Source: an uncultured Bacilli bacterium (GTDB lineage: Bacteria > Bacillota_I > Bacilli_A > RF39 > UBA660). Taken from it: a stretch of 6,887 bases of DNA. Below the pieces are notes generated by a model. The model was not told the origin of the DNA. It worked only from the letters and a program-made list of their open reading frames with translations, and did not search any database. Shown in pieces: positions 1 through 6,334 of the stretch. Position 1 is the first letter of the stretch, and each line of letters opens with the position of its first letter. The position numbers and the translations under genes were made by a program. The stretch spans positions 1 to 6,887 of the forward strand of contig CANQDB010000069.1 of assembly GCA_947591175.1 (NCBI GenBank). The letters are read 5' to 3'.

Positions 1-1861
1 CATCATTTATACCATCACCAATCATCATGACTTTGTGGCCTTGTTTTTGGAGTTCTTTGATGTAAGTGGTCTTATCTTTAGGTAGGCAATTAGAAACAAT
101 CTCATCTATTCCTAGTTCTTTACCAATCCTCTTAGCAGTTAAATCATTATCTCCTGTTAGCATTACTATTTTAACCCCTAAATCTTTAAGTCTAACAATA
201 GTCTCTTTTGCTTCATCTCTTAAAATATCTTTGACTCCAATTAGACCGATAATCTTTTTATCTTCTAAAATATAAATGATACTATTTCCAGCTTCTGCCA
301 AATTATTTTCATCTTTTTGATGTGAATTCTTTAACTCTTTTAAGACTTTACTATTTCCAAGTGAGTAACTTTTGCCATTTACTTTAGCAGTAACACCAAT
401 TCCAGATGTCTCTTTATAATTAGTTACTTTTAAGTCATTCTCCTTATAATTAGAGAGGGCTAAAGCAATCGGATGAGTCGAATTACTTTCGATGTTACTT
501 ACTATATTTAATAAGTCTTTATCACTATAACTTGAATAGTTATATAGTTTACTAATACTTAATTTACCATAAGTTAAAGTACCAGTTTTATCCATTACGA
601 CTGTGTCGATATGGGAAGCAATTTCTAAAGTTTCACTAGATTTAATTAAAATTCCCTTTTTAGCTAAAGAACCAATCGAGACAACGATAGCTAAAGGAGT
701 TGCTAATCCTAGAGCACAAGGGCAGGCTACAACTAGAACTGTAACCATACTTGTGATGGCATCATTTAAAGGAAAGCCTAGAATTAAGTAGCCCACAAGT
801 GTAAGAAGAGATAAAACCATTATCAAAGGTACAAAATAGAAACTAACTTTATCGGCAACTCTTGAAATAGGCATCTTTGAGTTACTCGCTTCTAAAACTA
901 AATGCACCATTTCGGATATCGTCGATTTAGGTCCAATTTTTAAGGCTTCATAAAGGACTACTCCATCGTAATTAATGGCTCCTGCGACAACACTATCGCC
1001 TTTACCTTTTTTAGAAGGCTCTGATTCTCCGGTAATAAACGATTCGTCAAAATGGGCTTCCCCTTTTATGATTTTACCATCCACCGCTACTTTCATACCT
1101 GGCTTAACAATCAAAGTATCTCCTACCTTAACTTCGTCGATCGTTACTTCTTTTTCACCGTTTTTTGTTTTTAATAATGCTGACTCTGGTGTTACCTTAA
1201 CTAATTCTTGAATGGCTTCTTTCGTTTTTTCCTTACTATTCTTATCGATATAGCGACCTAATTTAATAAAGAGAATAATCATACAAACTGATTCAAAATA
1301 CAGGTTCTCTACTTTCAAATAATCACCAAGCATAAGCGAAACGAGGTTCACTACACTATAAAGGAAACTCACAATTACTCCTAAAGAGACAAGCGTATCC
1401 ATATTAGGAGATTTGTGAAACAGATTTTTAATTCCCGCTTTTAAAATGTCTAAGCCATAGATAAGATAAGGGATAGAAAGCAAGCAAAGAACCATAGCAT
1501 AAGGAACAGGATAGACCATTTTATTTAAAAAAGGAATACATGGAAGATTTAGCATATGTCCCATCGAAAGGTACATGATGAAGATCATTAAAATACCCAA
1601 CAAAATCAAATATATTTTACTGTTATCATTCTTAGTTTCTTTGGTTTCATCATAAATTCCACCATATGTATACCCCGAATCTATAATATACTTTCCTAGT
1701 GTTTCAATAGAGATATCATCTTCATAATGGATAAGGGCTTGCCCCATGACTAAATTAACAGAAGCATCGAGCACTCCATTTTGTTTATTTAAATACTTCT
1801 CGACGTGATTAGAACAGGCCGAACAAGTCATTCCTTCAACTTTTAAGATAACTTTTTTCAT
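1..1861 (-). CDS. copA: Copper-translocating P1B-type ATPase (CopA-like), 3' end beyond window
   Basis: This is an ATP-driven membrane pump predicted to export Cu(I) (or Ag(I)) from the cytoplasm. I translated 620 residues from ATG 1861. One heavy-metal-associated domain (about 1-70) carries GMTCSAC, with metal-binding Cys13 and Cys16. Hydrophobic segments lie near 82-100, 117-138, 156-178, 186-200, 341-362 and 372-397. The actuator loop TGES is at 277-280. The metal-binding CPC in the sixth helix is at 380-382. The phosphorylation motif DKTGT is at 424-428 (Asp424), the HP motif of the nucleotide domain at 463-464, TGD at 569-571 and GDGIND at 615-620, where the window ends. CPC plus one GMTCxxC domain indicates copper or silver rather than zinc/cadmium. 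The last helices, which hold further copper ligands, are not visible. An in-frame ATG at 1870 is an alternative start. AGGAAAGG at 1880-1873 could serve either one. I prefer 1861 because it gives the usual MKK start and a longer leader after the -10 box. Confidence 0.93.
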   Translation of the reverse strand, partial: MKKVILKVEGMTCSACSNHVEKYLNKQNGVLDASVNLVMGQALIHYEDDISIETLGKYIIDSGYTYGGIYDETKETKNDNSKIYLILLGILMIFIMYLSMGHMLNLPCIPFLNKMVYPVPYAMVLCLLSIPYLIYGLDILKAGIKNLFHKSPNMDTLVSLGVIVSFLYSVVNLVSLMLGDYLKVENLYFESVCMIILFIKLGRYIDKNSKEKTKEAIQELVKVTPESALLKTKNGEKEVTIDEVKVGDTLIVKPGMKVAVDGKIIKGEAHFDESFITGESEPSKKGKGDSVVAGAINYDGVVLYEALKIGPKSTISEMVHLVLEASNSKMPISRVADKVSFYFVPLIMVLSLLTLVGYLILGFPLNDAITSMVTVLVVACPCALGLATPLAIVVSIGSLAKKGILIKSSETLEIASHIDTVVMDKTGTLTYGKLSISKLYNYSSYSDKDLLNIVSNIESNSTHPIALALSNYKENDLKVTNYKETSGIGVTAKVNGKSYSLGNSKVLKELKNSHQKDENNLAEAGNSIIYILEDKKIIGLIGVKDILRDEAKETIVRLKDLGVKIVMLTGDNDLTAKRIGKELGIDEIVSNCLPKDKTTYIKELQKQGHKVMMIGDGIND

Positions 1862-1885
1862 GAAAATCATTGCCTTTCCTTTATT

Positions 1886-1894
1886 ATTATAGCA
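1886..1894 (-). promoter_or_regulatory. Extended -10 promoter for copA
   Basis: On the minus strand TGCTATAAT reads 1894 to 1886, a perfect extended -10 box. No good -35 hexamer is present at the expected distance, where the sequence is the T-tract and stem of the upstream gene's terminator. Transcription would start near 1879, leaving a leader under 20 nt. I see no clear CopY-box or CsoR-like palindrome here, so any copper regulation is not visible. Confidence 0.5.
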
Positions 1895-1900
1895 TAACCA

Positions 1901-1923
1901 AAAGAAAAAAGACCCTAAGGTCT
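1901..1923 (-). terminator. Intrinsic terminator of the abi-htrA unit
   Basis: On the minus strand AGACC (1923-1919), loop TTAG, and GGTCT (1914-1910) form a 5-bp stem followed by a T-rich run (1909-1901). It begins inside the protease stop codon (TAG, 1924-1922). The stem is short, so termination may be partial and some read-through into copA is possible. There is no U-tract in the plus direction, so it is one-directional. Confidence 0.5.
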
Positions 1924-3037
1924 AATCACTTTTCGTTAAGGTTACTTTGGCTGTCTGTTCTTCGCCATCACGAATGTACGTTAATTCAATAGTATCTCCA
2001 GGATTATGTTTATATAGCTCGTATTTTAAGTATGCGGCACTTTTAACTTCTTTACCTTCGATACGAGTGATGACATCGCCTTTTTTAAGTCCCGCTTTGT
2101 TAGCACCACTTCCTGAAACGGTACTGATAACTACGACACCATATTCGATATCGTCATCAAGACGAACACCATTTTGGAATAAGAGATAAGTATCTCCAAC
2201 ATTAGCCATCGTAATACCAATTAAAGGTCTTTCAATAGTTTCACCTTTTTCAAGGAATTCAACATACTTCATAGCGTCTTCGATTGGAATAGCAAAGCCC
2301 ATACCTTCGATTTCGTCTTTAACTAGTTTCAATGAGTTAATACCGATTACTTCACCATTAACATTTAATAATGGTCCTCCACTGTTACCAGGGTTGATAG
2401 CGGCATCGATTTGAAGAACGCTCATGATCCAATCATCACTACTGTTGACGGTAACAGAAACCATACGATTTTTACCAGATAATGTTCCTTTAGTAACACT
2501 ACCACGATACTCGTAGCCAAGAGGTGCTCCCACGGTAAAGACCGTATCACCTAAAGCAGCTTGCTCACTACTACCGATAGTAGCAACTTGTAAAGCATAC
2601 TCTTTGTCAATTCTAACAACTGCTAAATCTAGATAAGGATCACTTCCTAAAACAGTACCATCAACTTCCGTATCATTGGCTAAGATAACAGTCGTTTGGT
2701 TACCATTAGCAATTACGTGATGGTTCGTCATAATGTAGCCATAATCATCATCTACTTTGTAGATAAAACCACTTCCTGTACCTAAAGCATTGTTGTTACT
2801 ATAATTTTCGATCATAACGACCGCATTATAGATTTTGCCAACGGCGGCACTTATACTATTTTCGGTAATCGTTACGTTATTAGCACATTGAACGACACCA
2901 TTATCAGTTGAACTACCGATAAAAATATCTCTACCAGTGTCTCTTATTAAAGATGGAATTACAGCATAATACGTGAAAACCCCTCCAATTACAAATGTAA
3001 CTACTAAAGAGGCCATTGTTATTAATTTATTTCTCAT
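1922..3037 (-). CDS. Membrane-anchored HtrA/DegP-like trypsin-family serine protease with PDZ domain
   Basis: A 371-residue S1C-family protease predicted to degrade or process misfolded proteins outside the membrane. Residues 5-27 form a single hydrophobic segment after a positively charged MRNK start, giving an anchor with the catalytic part outside. The trypsin-like domain spans about 60-255. Its triad is visible as His107 (TNHHVI), Asp137 (DLAVV) and Ser219 within GNSGGP, with the oxyanion loop intact. One PDZ domain follows (about 268-367), with AGLKKGDVI near its centre. One PDZ and an N-terminal anchor match the Gram-positive HtrA/YkdA/YyxA layout. Length is typical to slightly short. 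The start is supported by GAAGG 7 nt upstream of the ATG. The ATG overlaps the stop of the upstream Abi gene (ATGA), so the two are likely co-transcribed and translationally coupled. Substrates are unknown. No two-component or CssR-like site is apparent. Confidence 0.92.
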   Translation of the reverse strand: MRNKLITMASLVVTFVIGGVFTYYAVIPSLIRDTGRDIFIGSSTDNGVVQCANNVTITENSISAAVGKIYNAVVMIENYSNNNALGTGSGFIYKVDDDYGYIMTNHHVIANGNQTTVILANDTEVDGTVLGSDPYLDLAVVRIDKEYALQVATIGSSEQAALGDTVFTVGAPLGYEYRGSVTKGTLSGKNRMVSVTVNSSDDWIMSVLQIDAAINPGNSGGPLLNVNGEVIGINSLKLVKDEIEGMGFAIPIEDAMKYVEFLEKGETIERPLIGITMANVGDTYLLFQNGVRLDDDIEYGVVVISTVSGSGANKAGLKKGDVITRIEGKEVKSAAYLKYELYKHNPGDTIELTYIRDGEEQTAKVTLTKSD

Positions 3038-3990
3038 TCTTCTACCTTCTTTCTAATAGTTCCCAATTCTTTCCAATTTTCTGGGAAGCCCATACGATCC
3101 AATACTTTTGATATAGGAATCGTCTTCAAATTGTATTCTAAATTCTTTAAGATATGATCTACTTCTTCTAAAAGATTTTTCATATCTTGACTATTTAATA
3201 ACTGTCTTAAAATAATCATGAGAGCAAACAAGTCGTTTTTACCTTGTTGATACTCACCTTCTACTTTTTCAATACCTAATAGTGCATGGAATAGAGTGTC
3301 ATCGATTTGTTTTTGCGTCTTATTTTCGTACAAGATATCCTCGTGTGCACACAAATTACGATAATTGGCAAGAATCGGCAAGTAAACCATCAAGTCATCA
3401 ACCTCTACTTGGTAAATATTGGCAATAGCATTTTGATCTTCTTTTTTGAGGACCGTAAATAGTTCGCCAACAATTCCAAAGGATAAAACTTTTACCAAAA
3501 TCCAAAGCGGAATGTAGCCGTAATTATTTATGTAGTGCATGGTTGCCGAATGTTGACTACCATTAATCCGAATTTGTCTTTTCATCTTCTGAATCAAATC
3601 ATGAACTTGTCTAGCATGGGCTGGATCTTCGTTAAAGTTTTTCGGTTTCAGGTAATCGTTCTCTTTATAACCGTATTTTTTCGACAATTGATATGAGATA
3701 ATCGACTTCAAGTTATTTTCGATAATCAGCAAGTTCTTAAAAATAATGTTTCTAAAAGATCTATCGAAGAGGAAAAGGCTATATAGTTCTTCAAAAGTAG
3801 TTCCTTCAATAAAGGTCTTATCATTAGGAGACTTCAAGAACAAGTGTCGATAACCATTTAAGAAAAAGTAATTCTCACGGAGGAGAATTTCTCTAGCATA
3901 GGCTTCATTTTCGATTGTCATGCCTTTGTACTTCATTATTTCAATTTGTTCTTCTAAGGTTTTGAACTTTTTGTTATCCTTGTATGCCAT
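3034..3990 (-). CDS. Abi_2 (AbiD/AbiF-type) family protein with HEPN motif
   Basis: A 318-residue protein of the Abi-like (Pfam Abi_2) family, founded on lactococcal abortive-infection proteins that block phage growth. Visible family signatures are the N-terminal KTLEEQIEIMKYKGM segment (10-24), NYFFLNGYRHLF (40-51), a central helical part with LFLFDRSFRNIIF (72-84), PLWILVKVLSFGIVGELF (161-178), and NYRNLCAHEDILY (209-221). The last contains R211-N-x3-H216, the RNxxxH motif of HEPN ribonucleases, suggesting a metal-independent RNase. No signal peptide or membrane helix is seen, so it should be cytosolic. I chose ATG 3990 over the upstream GTG at 4002 because AGGTGAG (4004-3998) is spaced 7 nt before this ATG, whereas the GTG lies inside that site. 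It is the first gene of a unit with the HtrA-like protease, sharing an ATGA overlap. No antitoxin gene is visible beside it. Anti-phage function is inferred from the family only. Confidence 0.88.
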   Translation of the reverse strand: MAYKDNKKFKTLEEQIEIMKYKGMTIENEAYAREILLRENYFFLNGYRHLFLKSPNDKTFIEGTTFEELYSLFLFDRSFRNIIFKNLLIIENNLKSIISYQLSKKYGYKENDYLKPKNFNEDPAHARQVHDLIQKMKRQIRINGSQHSATMHYINNYGYIPLWILVKVLSFGIVGELFTVLKKEDQNAIANIYQVEVDDLMVYLPILANYRNLCAHEDILYENKTQKQIDDTLFHALLGIEKVEGEYQQGKNDLFALMIILRQLLNSQDMKNLLEEVDHILKNLEYNLKTIPISKVLDRMGFPENWKELGTIRKKVEE

Positions 3991-3997
3991 ATTTTTT

Positions 3998-4004
3998 CTC
4001 ACCT
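3998..4004 (-). promoter_or_regulatory. Ribosome binding site fixing the abi start
   Basis: AGGTGAG read on the minus strand (4004 to 3998) sits 7 nt before ATG 3990. It overlaps the alternative GTG codon at 4002-4000, which argues that the GTG is not the real start. Confidence 0.7.
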
Positions 4005-4011
4005 ATTATAG

Positions 4012-4020
4012 ATTATACCA
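4012..4020 (-). promoter_or_regulatory. Extended -10 promoter for the abi-htrA unit
   Basis: TGGTATAAT reads 4020 to 4012 on the minus strand, an exact extended -10 element. Predicted transcription start is near 4005, giving a leader of about 15 nt that keeps the AGGTGAG site. A second TATAAT at 4010-4005 would start transcription inside the ribosome binding site and is less likely. No consensus -35 is seen. Confidence 0.6.
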
Positions 4021-4040
4021 CAAAAATTATGTAAAATATA

Positions 4041-4061
4041 TGAAAAACTAGTGAAAAAGTA
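4041..4061. repeat. Tandem 10-bp direct repeat between divergent promoters
   Basis: TGAAAAACTA (4041-4050) and TGAAAAAGTA (4052-4061) differ at one base and start 11 bp apart, one helical turn. They fill the -35 region of the plus-strand promoter and lie about 20-40 bp upstream of the minus-strand -10. This could be an operator or an A-tract bend, but in AT-rich DNA it may be chance. Confidence 0.35.
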
Positions 4062-4070
4062 TGTTATAAT
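4062..4070 (+). promoter_or_regulatory. Extended -10 promoter for the phospholipase C-like gene
   Basis: TGTTATAAT is an exact extended -10 box, with transcription predicted to begin near 4077. It lies about 45 bp from the oppositely oriented -10 of the abi unit, so the two genes share a divergent control region of under 100 bp. Its position downstream of 4051 rules out the GTG at 4051 as the normal translation start. Confidence 0.6.
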
Positions 4071-4095
4071 TTGTCGTAGAGGAAAGAGGGATACT

Positions 4096-5076
4096 ATGCC
4101 TAGTACAGTTACGCATTCTTATTTTGCCCTAGATGTCTACGATCGACTTCCTATTAAAAGGAAGGAGTTTCTCATGCATCATAAAGAAAGAATGAAACAG
4201 GCTGGACAAAGTGCAGATGTGTTTTTCTTTTATAATTTGACGAATTTAAAAAGTGGTAAAAAGATACGTGATTTCGGCCATTATTTTCATGGGCATTCTT
4301 CGTTTTTATTTTTTGAAACGCTTATCAATTATATAAAGTACAATGGCTATAAAAATAATCCTGAGGTTATGGCCCAATTATACGGTCTAATATGTCATTA
4401 TGTGTTAGATAGTACTTGTCACCCATTTATTATTTACCATTCAGGTCAATATCGTAAAGATGATCCAAGTACTCTTAAGTACAACCAAAAACATGGTGAA
4501 ATGGAAATGCTTATCGATAATTATTTTATTCAAGAACGAAACAAGATAAAACCTTGGAAATTCGATGTTACTTCGTTTTGTTTTCAACTCTCACCTTTAT
4601 CGAGTGAGTTAAAGGAAGTTCTCGACTTCACTTATAAAGAAGTTTTTGGGATTCCTAATATCAGTAGTTACTATGAGACTGCTTTAAAACAAATGCGATT
4701 TTGCTTTAGAGTCTTTAGGCAAGATTTTTGGGGGATCAAACGAGTAGGATACGAAGCTTTGGACTTCATTTGTCCAAAGAAATATCTTAAGAAAAATGTT
4801 GTATCATATCACTTTAAAGTGCGAAATAAAGAGGAACTACTCAATTTAAATCATAAGAAGTGGTATTATCCAACAACTAAAAGGAAGTCTTCGACGGAGT
4901 CATTTTTAGATTTATATTTAAGAGCTTTATTCGAAGCGATTAGGATAATTCGCGAAGTCGACCGCTATATTTATACGAAACAAAAAGTGAATTTAAAGAA
5001 AGTAATTGGCAACAAGTCTTATGTAACAGGTATCGATTGTGATAAAGAAAACGAATTAAAGTATTTTGCTTTTTAA
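4096..5076 (+). CDS. Zinc-dependent phospholipase C-family protein
   Basis: A 326-residue protein whose first half resembles the zinc-dependent phospholipase C/S1-P1 nuclease fold (Zn_dep_PLPC), phosphodiesterases with a three-zinc site. The ligand series is visible in order: His7 (THSYFA), Asp41 (QSAD), His62/His65/His67 (GHYFHGH), His101-x3-Asp105-x3-His109, and His133-x3-Glu137 (HGEME). This parallels the Bacillus cereus enzyme's His, Asp, His, HxxxD, His, HxxxE order. Unlike that secreted enzyme there is no signal peptide and no mature N-terminal Trp ligand, so the protein is probably cytosolic or exported unconventionally. Residues about 145-326 are basic and aromatic and I recognise no domain there. 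I chose ATG 4096 because AGAGGG is 5 nt upstream. A longer reading from GTG 4051 would start upstream of the promoter's -10 box. Substrate is not predictable: phospholipid, other phosphodiester, or none. Confidence 0.82.
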   Translation: MPSTVTHSYFALDVYDRLPIKRKEFLMHHKERMKQAGQSADVFFFYNLTNLKSGKKIRDFGHYFHGHSSFLFFETLINYIKYNGYKNNPEVMAQLYGLICHYVLDSTCHPFIIYHSGQYRKDDPSTLKYNQKHGEMEMLIDNYFIQERNKIKPWKFDVTSFCFQLSPLSSELKEVLDFTYKEVFGIPNISSYYETALKQMRFCFRVFRQDFWGIKRVGYEALDFICPKKYLKKNVVSYHFKVRNKEELLNLNHKKWYYPTTKRKSSTESFLDLYLRALFEAIRIIREVDRYIYTKQKVNLKKVIGNKSYVTGIDCDKENELKYFAF

Positions 5077-5084
5077 TTCGTTTT
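5048..5084 (+). terminator. Intrinsic terminator overlapping the phospholipase-like gene's stop
   Basis: AAAACGAATTAA (5048-5059) pairs perfectly over 12 bp with TTAATTCGTTTT (5073-5084), and the T run continues to 5086. The stop codon TAA (5074-5076) lies inside the 3' arm, so the 5' arm codes for the protein's last residues. AT-rich but long stem. Both arms have A/T tails, though no minus-strand gene would use it here. Confidence 0.75.
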
Positions 5085-5109
5085 TTGTATGAAAAAATGT
5101 TTATCTTTC

Positions 5110-5115
5110 CATAAT
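5110..5115 (+). promoter_or_regulatory. Possible -10 box before the SpoIID-like gene
   Basis: CATAAT is the best -10 match between the terminator and the gene. TTGTAT (5085-5090) is a weak -35 candidate with an over-long 19-bp spacer. A separate promoter is expected because a good terminator precedes this gene, but this match is weak. Confidence 0.25.
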
Positions 5116-5131
5116 ATCTATAGGTGATATT

Positions 5132-6289
5132 ATGTTTTATAAGCATTCTATTTTGGATGTAAATGGGCAAGAGACTCTTTATCTTTATTTAGATAACACT
5201 TATGAGTTTGCCCAAGACTTCTATGGAGAAAATAGAAAGAGAACAATTTATGAAAAGGTCAATAACTATATTCGAAATCAAGGTATCAAGTTCAATGGTA
5301 ACAAGGTTTATCTTGTAGTTAATGGGATAGTTGTAAGTGCTTTGACAATCGATCCATTGGTAATGAATGGAAAGCAAAATGTCGATGAGATGTTTCCATA
5401 TTACCAATTTGTGGAAATTCTTACGGATTTATTGCCAGAGAATAAGCCTATCGAAATATTGGAAGTCGAAGATGAACTTCCGATCAATGCGGGAAAGTTT
5501 ATTTCATTAAAGAGAAGTTCCGGAATTTTAGAGCGATTTCATTTAGAGGATTATGCCTATGGCGTAGTGTGTGCTGAGATGCCTATCTTCTTTGAACGCG
5601 AAGCCAAAAAGGCTCAAGCGGTTCTTGCTAGAACTTATGCTCTTAGACAAGATGAAAAAGATGAGACAATTAGAGAGATTAATCGCATTCAAATATTTAG
5701 AGATAAAGAGAATCTAAAGAGTTTATGGAAAAATCAGTATCTAGTCTATGCCAAAGAGATGGCTGCTGTAGTCAAAGAAACCCAAGGGGAATATCTTTCG
5801 TATAAAGGTGAACCAATTCAAGTGTATACCCACGCTGTAAATCATGGTAAGACAGAGGATGCAAGAGATTTTCTATTTCGCGATGTTCCTTATTTGAAAT
5901 CAGTAGAGAGTCCTTGGGATATCGAAGAATATCCTTACACCGATACAGTTACTTATAGTTTCGATGAACTAAGTCATAAACTTAATCAGCCGATCAACAA
6001 GGACACGAAGATCTCAGTTGTCAGTACGACGATCGGTGGAAGAGTTAAACAATTACGGATTGGAAAGTACAAGTATCGGACTGATTATCTATATTATTTA
6101 CTAGGTTTAAAGAGTACCGATTTTGCTGTTCGAATTACGGAAAAAGGAGTGACCTTCACCTTCCTTGCCTTAGAGACAGGACTCGGATTAAGTAAGTATG
6201 GAGCCAATGGTATGGCTAAACAAGGATACGATTATAAACAAATACTCGCCCATTATTTTCCAGGAACTGAAATTAAAAAGATTAGTTAA
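5132..6289 (+). CDS. SpoIID/LytB-domain protein, atypical
   Basis: A 385-residue relative of SpoIID, the peptidoglycan lytic transglycosylase of sporulation, and of LytB/AmiB modifier proteins. The domain spans about 120-385. VVCAEMP followed by KKAQAVLARTYAL (145-171) holds the expected catalytic Glu149. PYLKSVESPWD (253-263) and SKYGANGMAKQGY near the C terminus are also family-typical. Several usual features differ: the HSxSGGxTE segment reads HAVNHGKTED (234-243), and the GxGHGxGMSQYGA segment reads ALETGLGLSKYGA, losing the GHG histidine and the glutamine. The N-terminal 110 residues are unrecognised, and no hydrophobic anchor or signal peptide is seen, unlike SpoIID. AGGTGAT (5122-5128) supports this ATG start. 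The stop codon overlaps the end of the convergent amidase gene by 8 bp. Glycan cleavage activity is plausible because Glu149 is kept, but export and activity are uncertain. Confidence 0.85.
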   Translation: MFYKHSILDVNGQETLYLYLDNTYEFAQDFYGENRKRTIYEKVNNYIRNQGIKFNGNKVYLVVNGIVVSALTIDPLVMNGKQNVDEMFPYYQFVEILTDLLPENKPIEILEVEDELPINAGKFISLKRSSGILERFHLEDYAYGVVCAEMPIFFEREAKKAQAVLARTYALRQDEKDETIREINRIQIFRDKENLKSLWKNQYLVYAKEMAAVVKETQGEYLSYKGEPIQVYTHAVNHGKTEDARDFLFRDVPYLKSVESPWDIEEYPYTDTVTYSFDELSHKLNQPINKDTKISVVSTTIGGRVKQLRIGKYKYRTDYLYYLLGLKSTDFAVRITEKGVTFTFLALETGLGLSKYGANGMAKQGYDYKQILAHYFPGTEIKKIS

Positions 6290-6334
6290 AGTACGTGATA
6301 ACACTCTTGGTAATCGTACTTGCTAATCTTTTTT
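6275..6334. terminator. Bidirectional terminator shared by convergent SpoIID-like and amidase genes
   Basis: AAAAAGATTAG (6275-6285) pairs with CTAATCTTTTT (6323-6333), 11 bp. Inside it AAGTACG (6289-6295) pairs with CGTACTT (6315-6321), 7 bp, separated by a small internal loop. Each outer arm ends in a T tract on the appropriate strand (6329-6334 plus; 6279-6275 minus). Both genes' stop codons lie in the hairpin: TAA 6287-6289 plus and TAA 6284-6282 minus. It should stop transcription in both directions. Confidence 0.8.

Noticed and set aside
66..1211. Open frames on the plus strand at 66-275, 603-791 and 975-1211
   Set aside because: They are antisense to the continuous copA reading frame, lack ribosome binding sites and show no recognisable domain.
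1947..2189. Plus-strand open frame opposite the protease PDZ region
   Set aside because: It is antisense to a strongly conserved gene and has no start signal or family resemblance.
3991..4002. GTG at 4002 as the start of the Abi protein
   Set aside because: It sits inside the AGGTGAG ribosome binding site, and the ATG at 3990 has proper spacing.
3034..4002. A mobile defence island or prophage around the Abi gene
   Set aside because: There is no integrase, transposase, terminal repeat or attachment site, and base composition looks like that of the neighbouring genes.
4051..4095. Upstream GTG start (4051) extending the phospholipase-like protein by 15 residues
   Set aside because: The extension covers the -10 box (4062-4070) and the ribosome binding site of the ATG at 4096, so it would lie largely outside the transcript.
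4003..4095. A structured non-coding RNA or RNA antitoxin upstream of the Abi gene
   Set aside because: The interval is under 100 bp, is taken up by two promoters, and shows no strong hairpin.
4940..5407. Minus-strand open frames at 4940-5170 and 5189-5407
   Set aside because: They overlap the phospholipase-like and SpoIID-like genes in antisense, and one crosses the terminator at 5048-5084. Neither has a ribosome binding site or recognisable domain.
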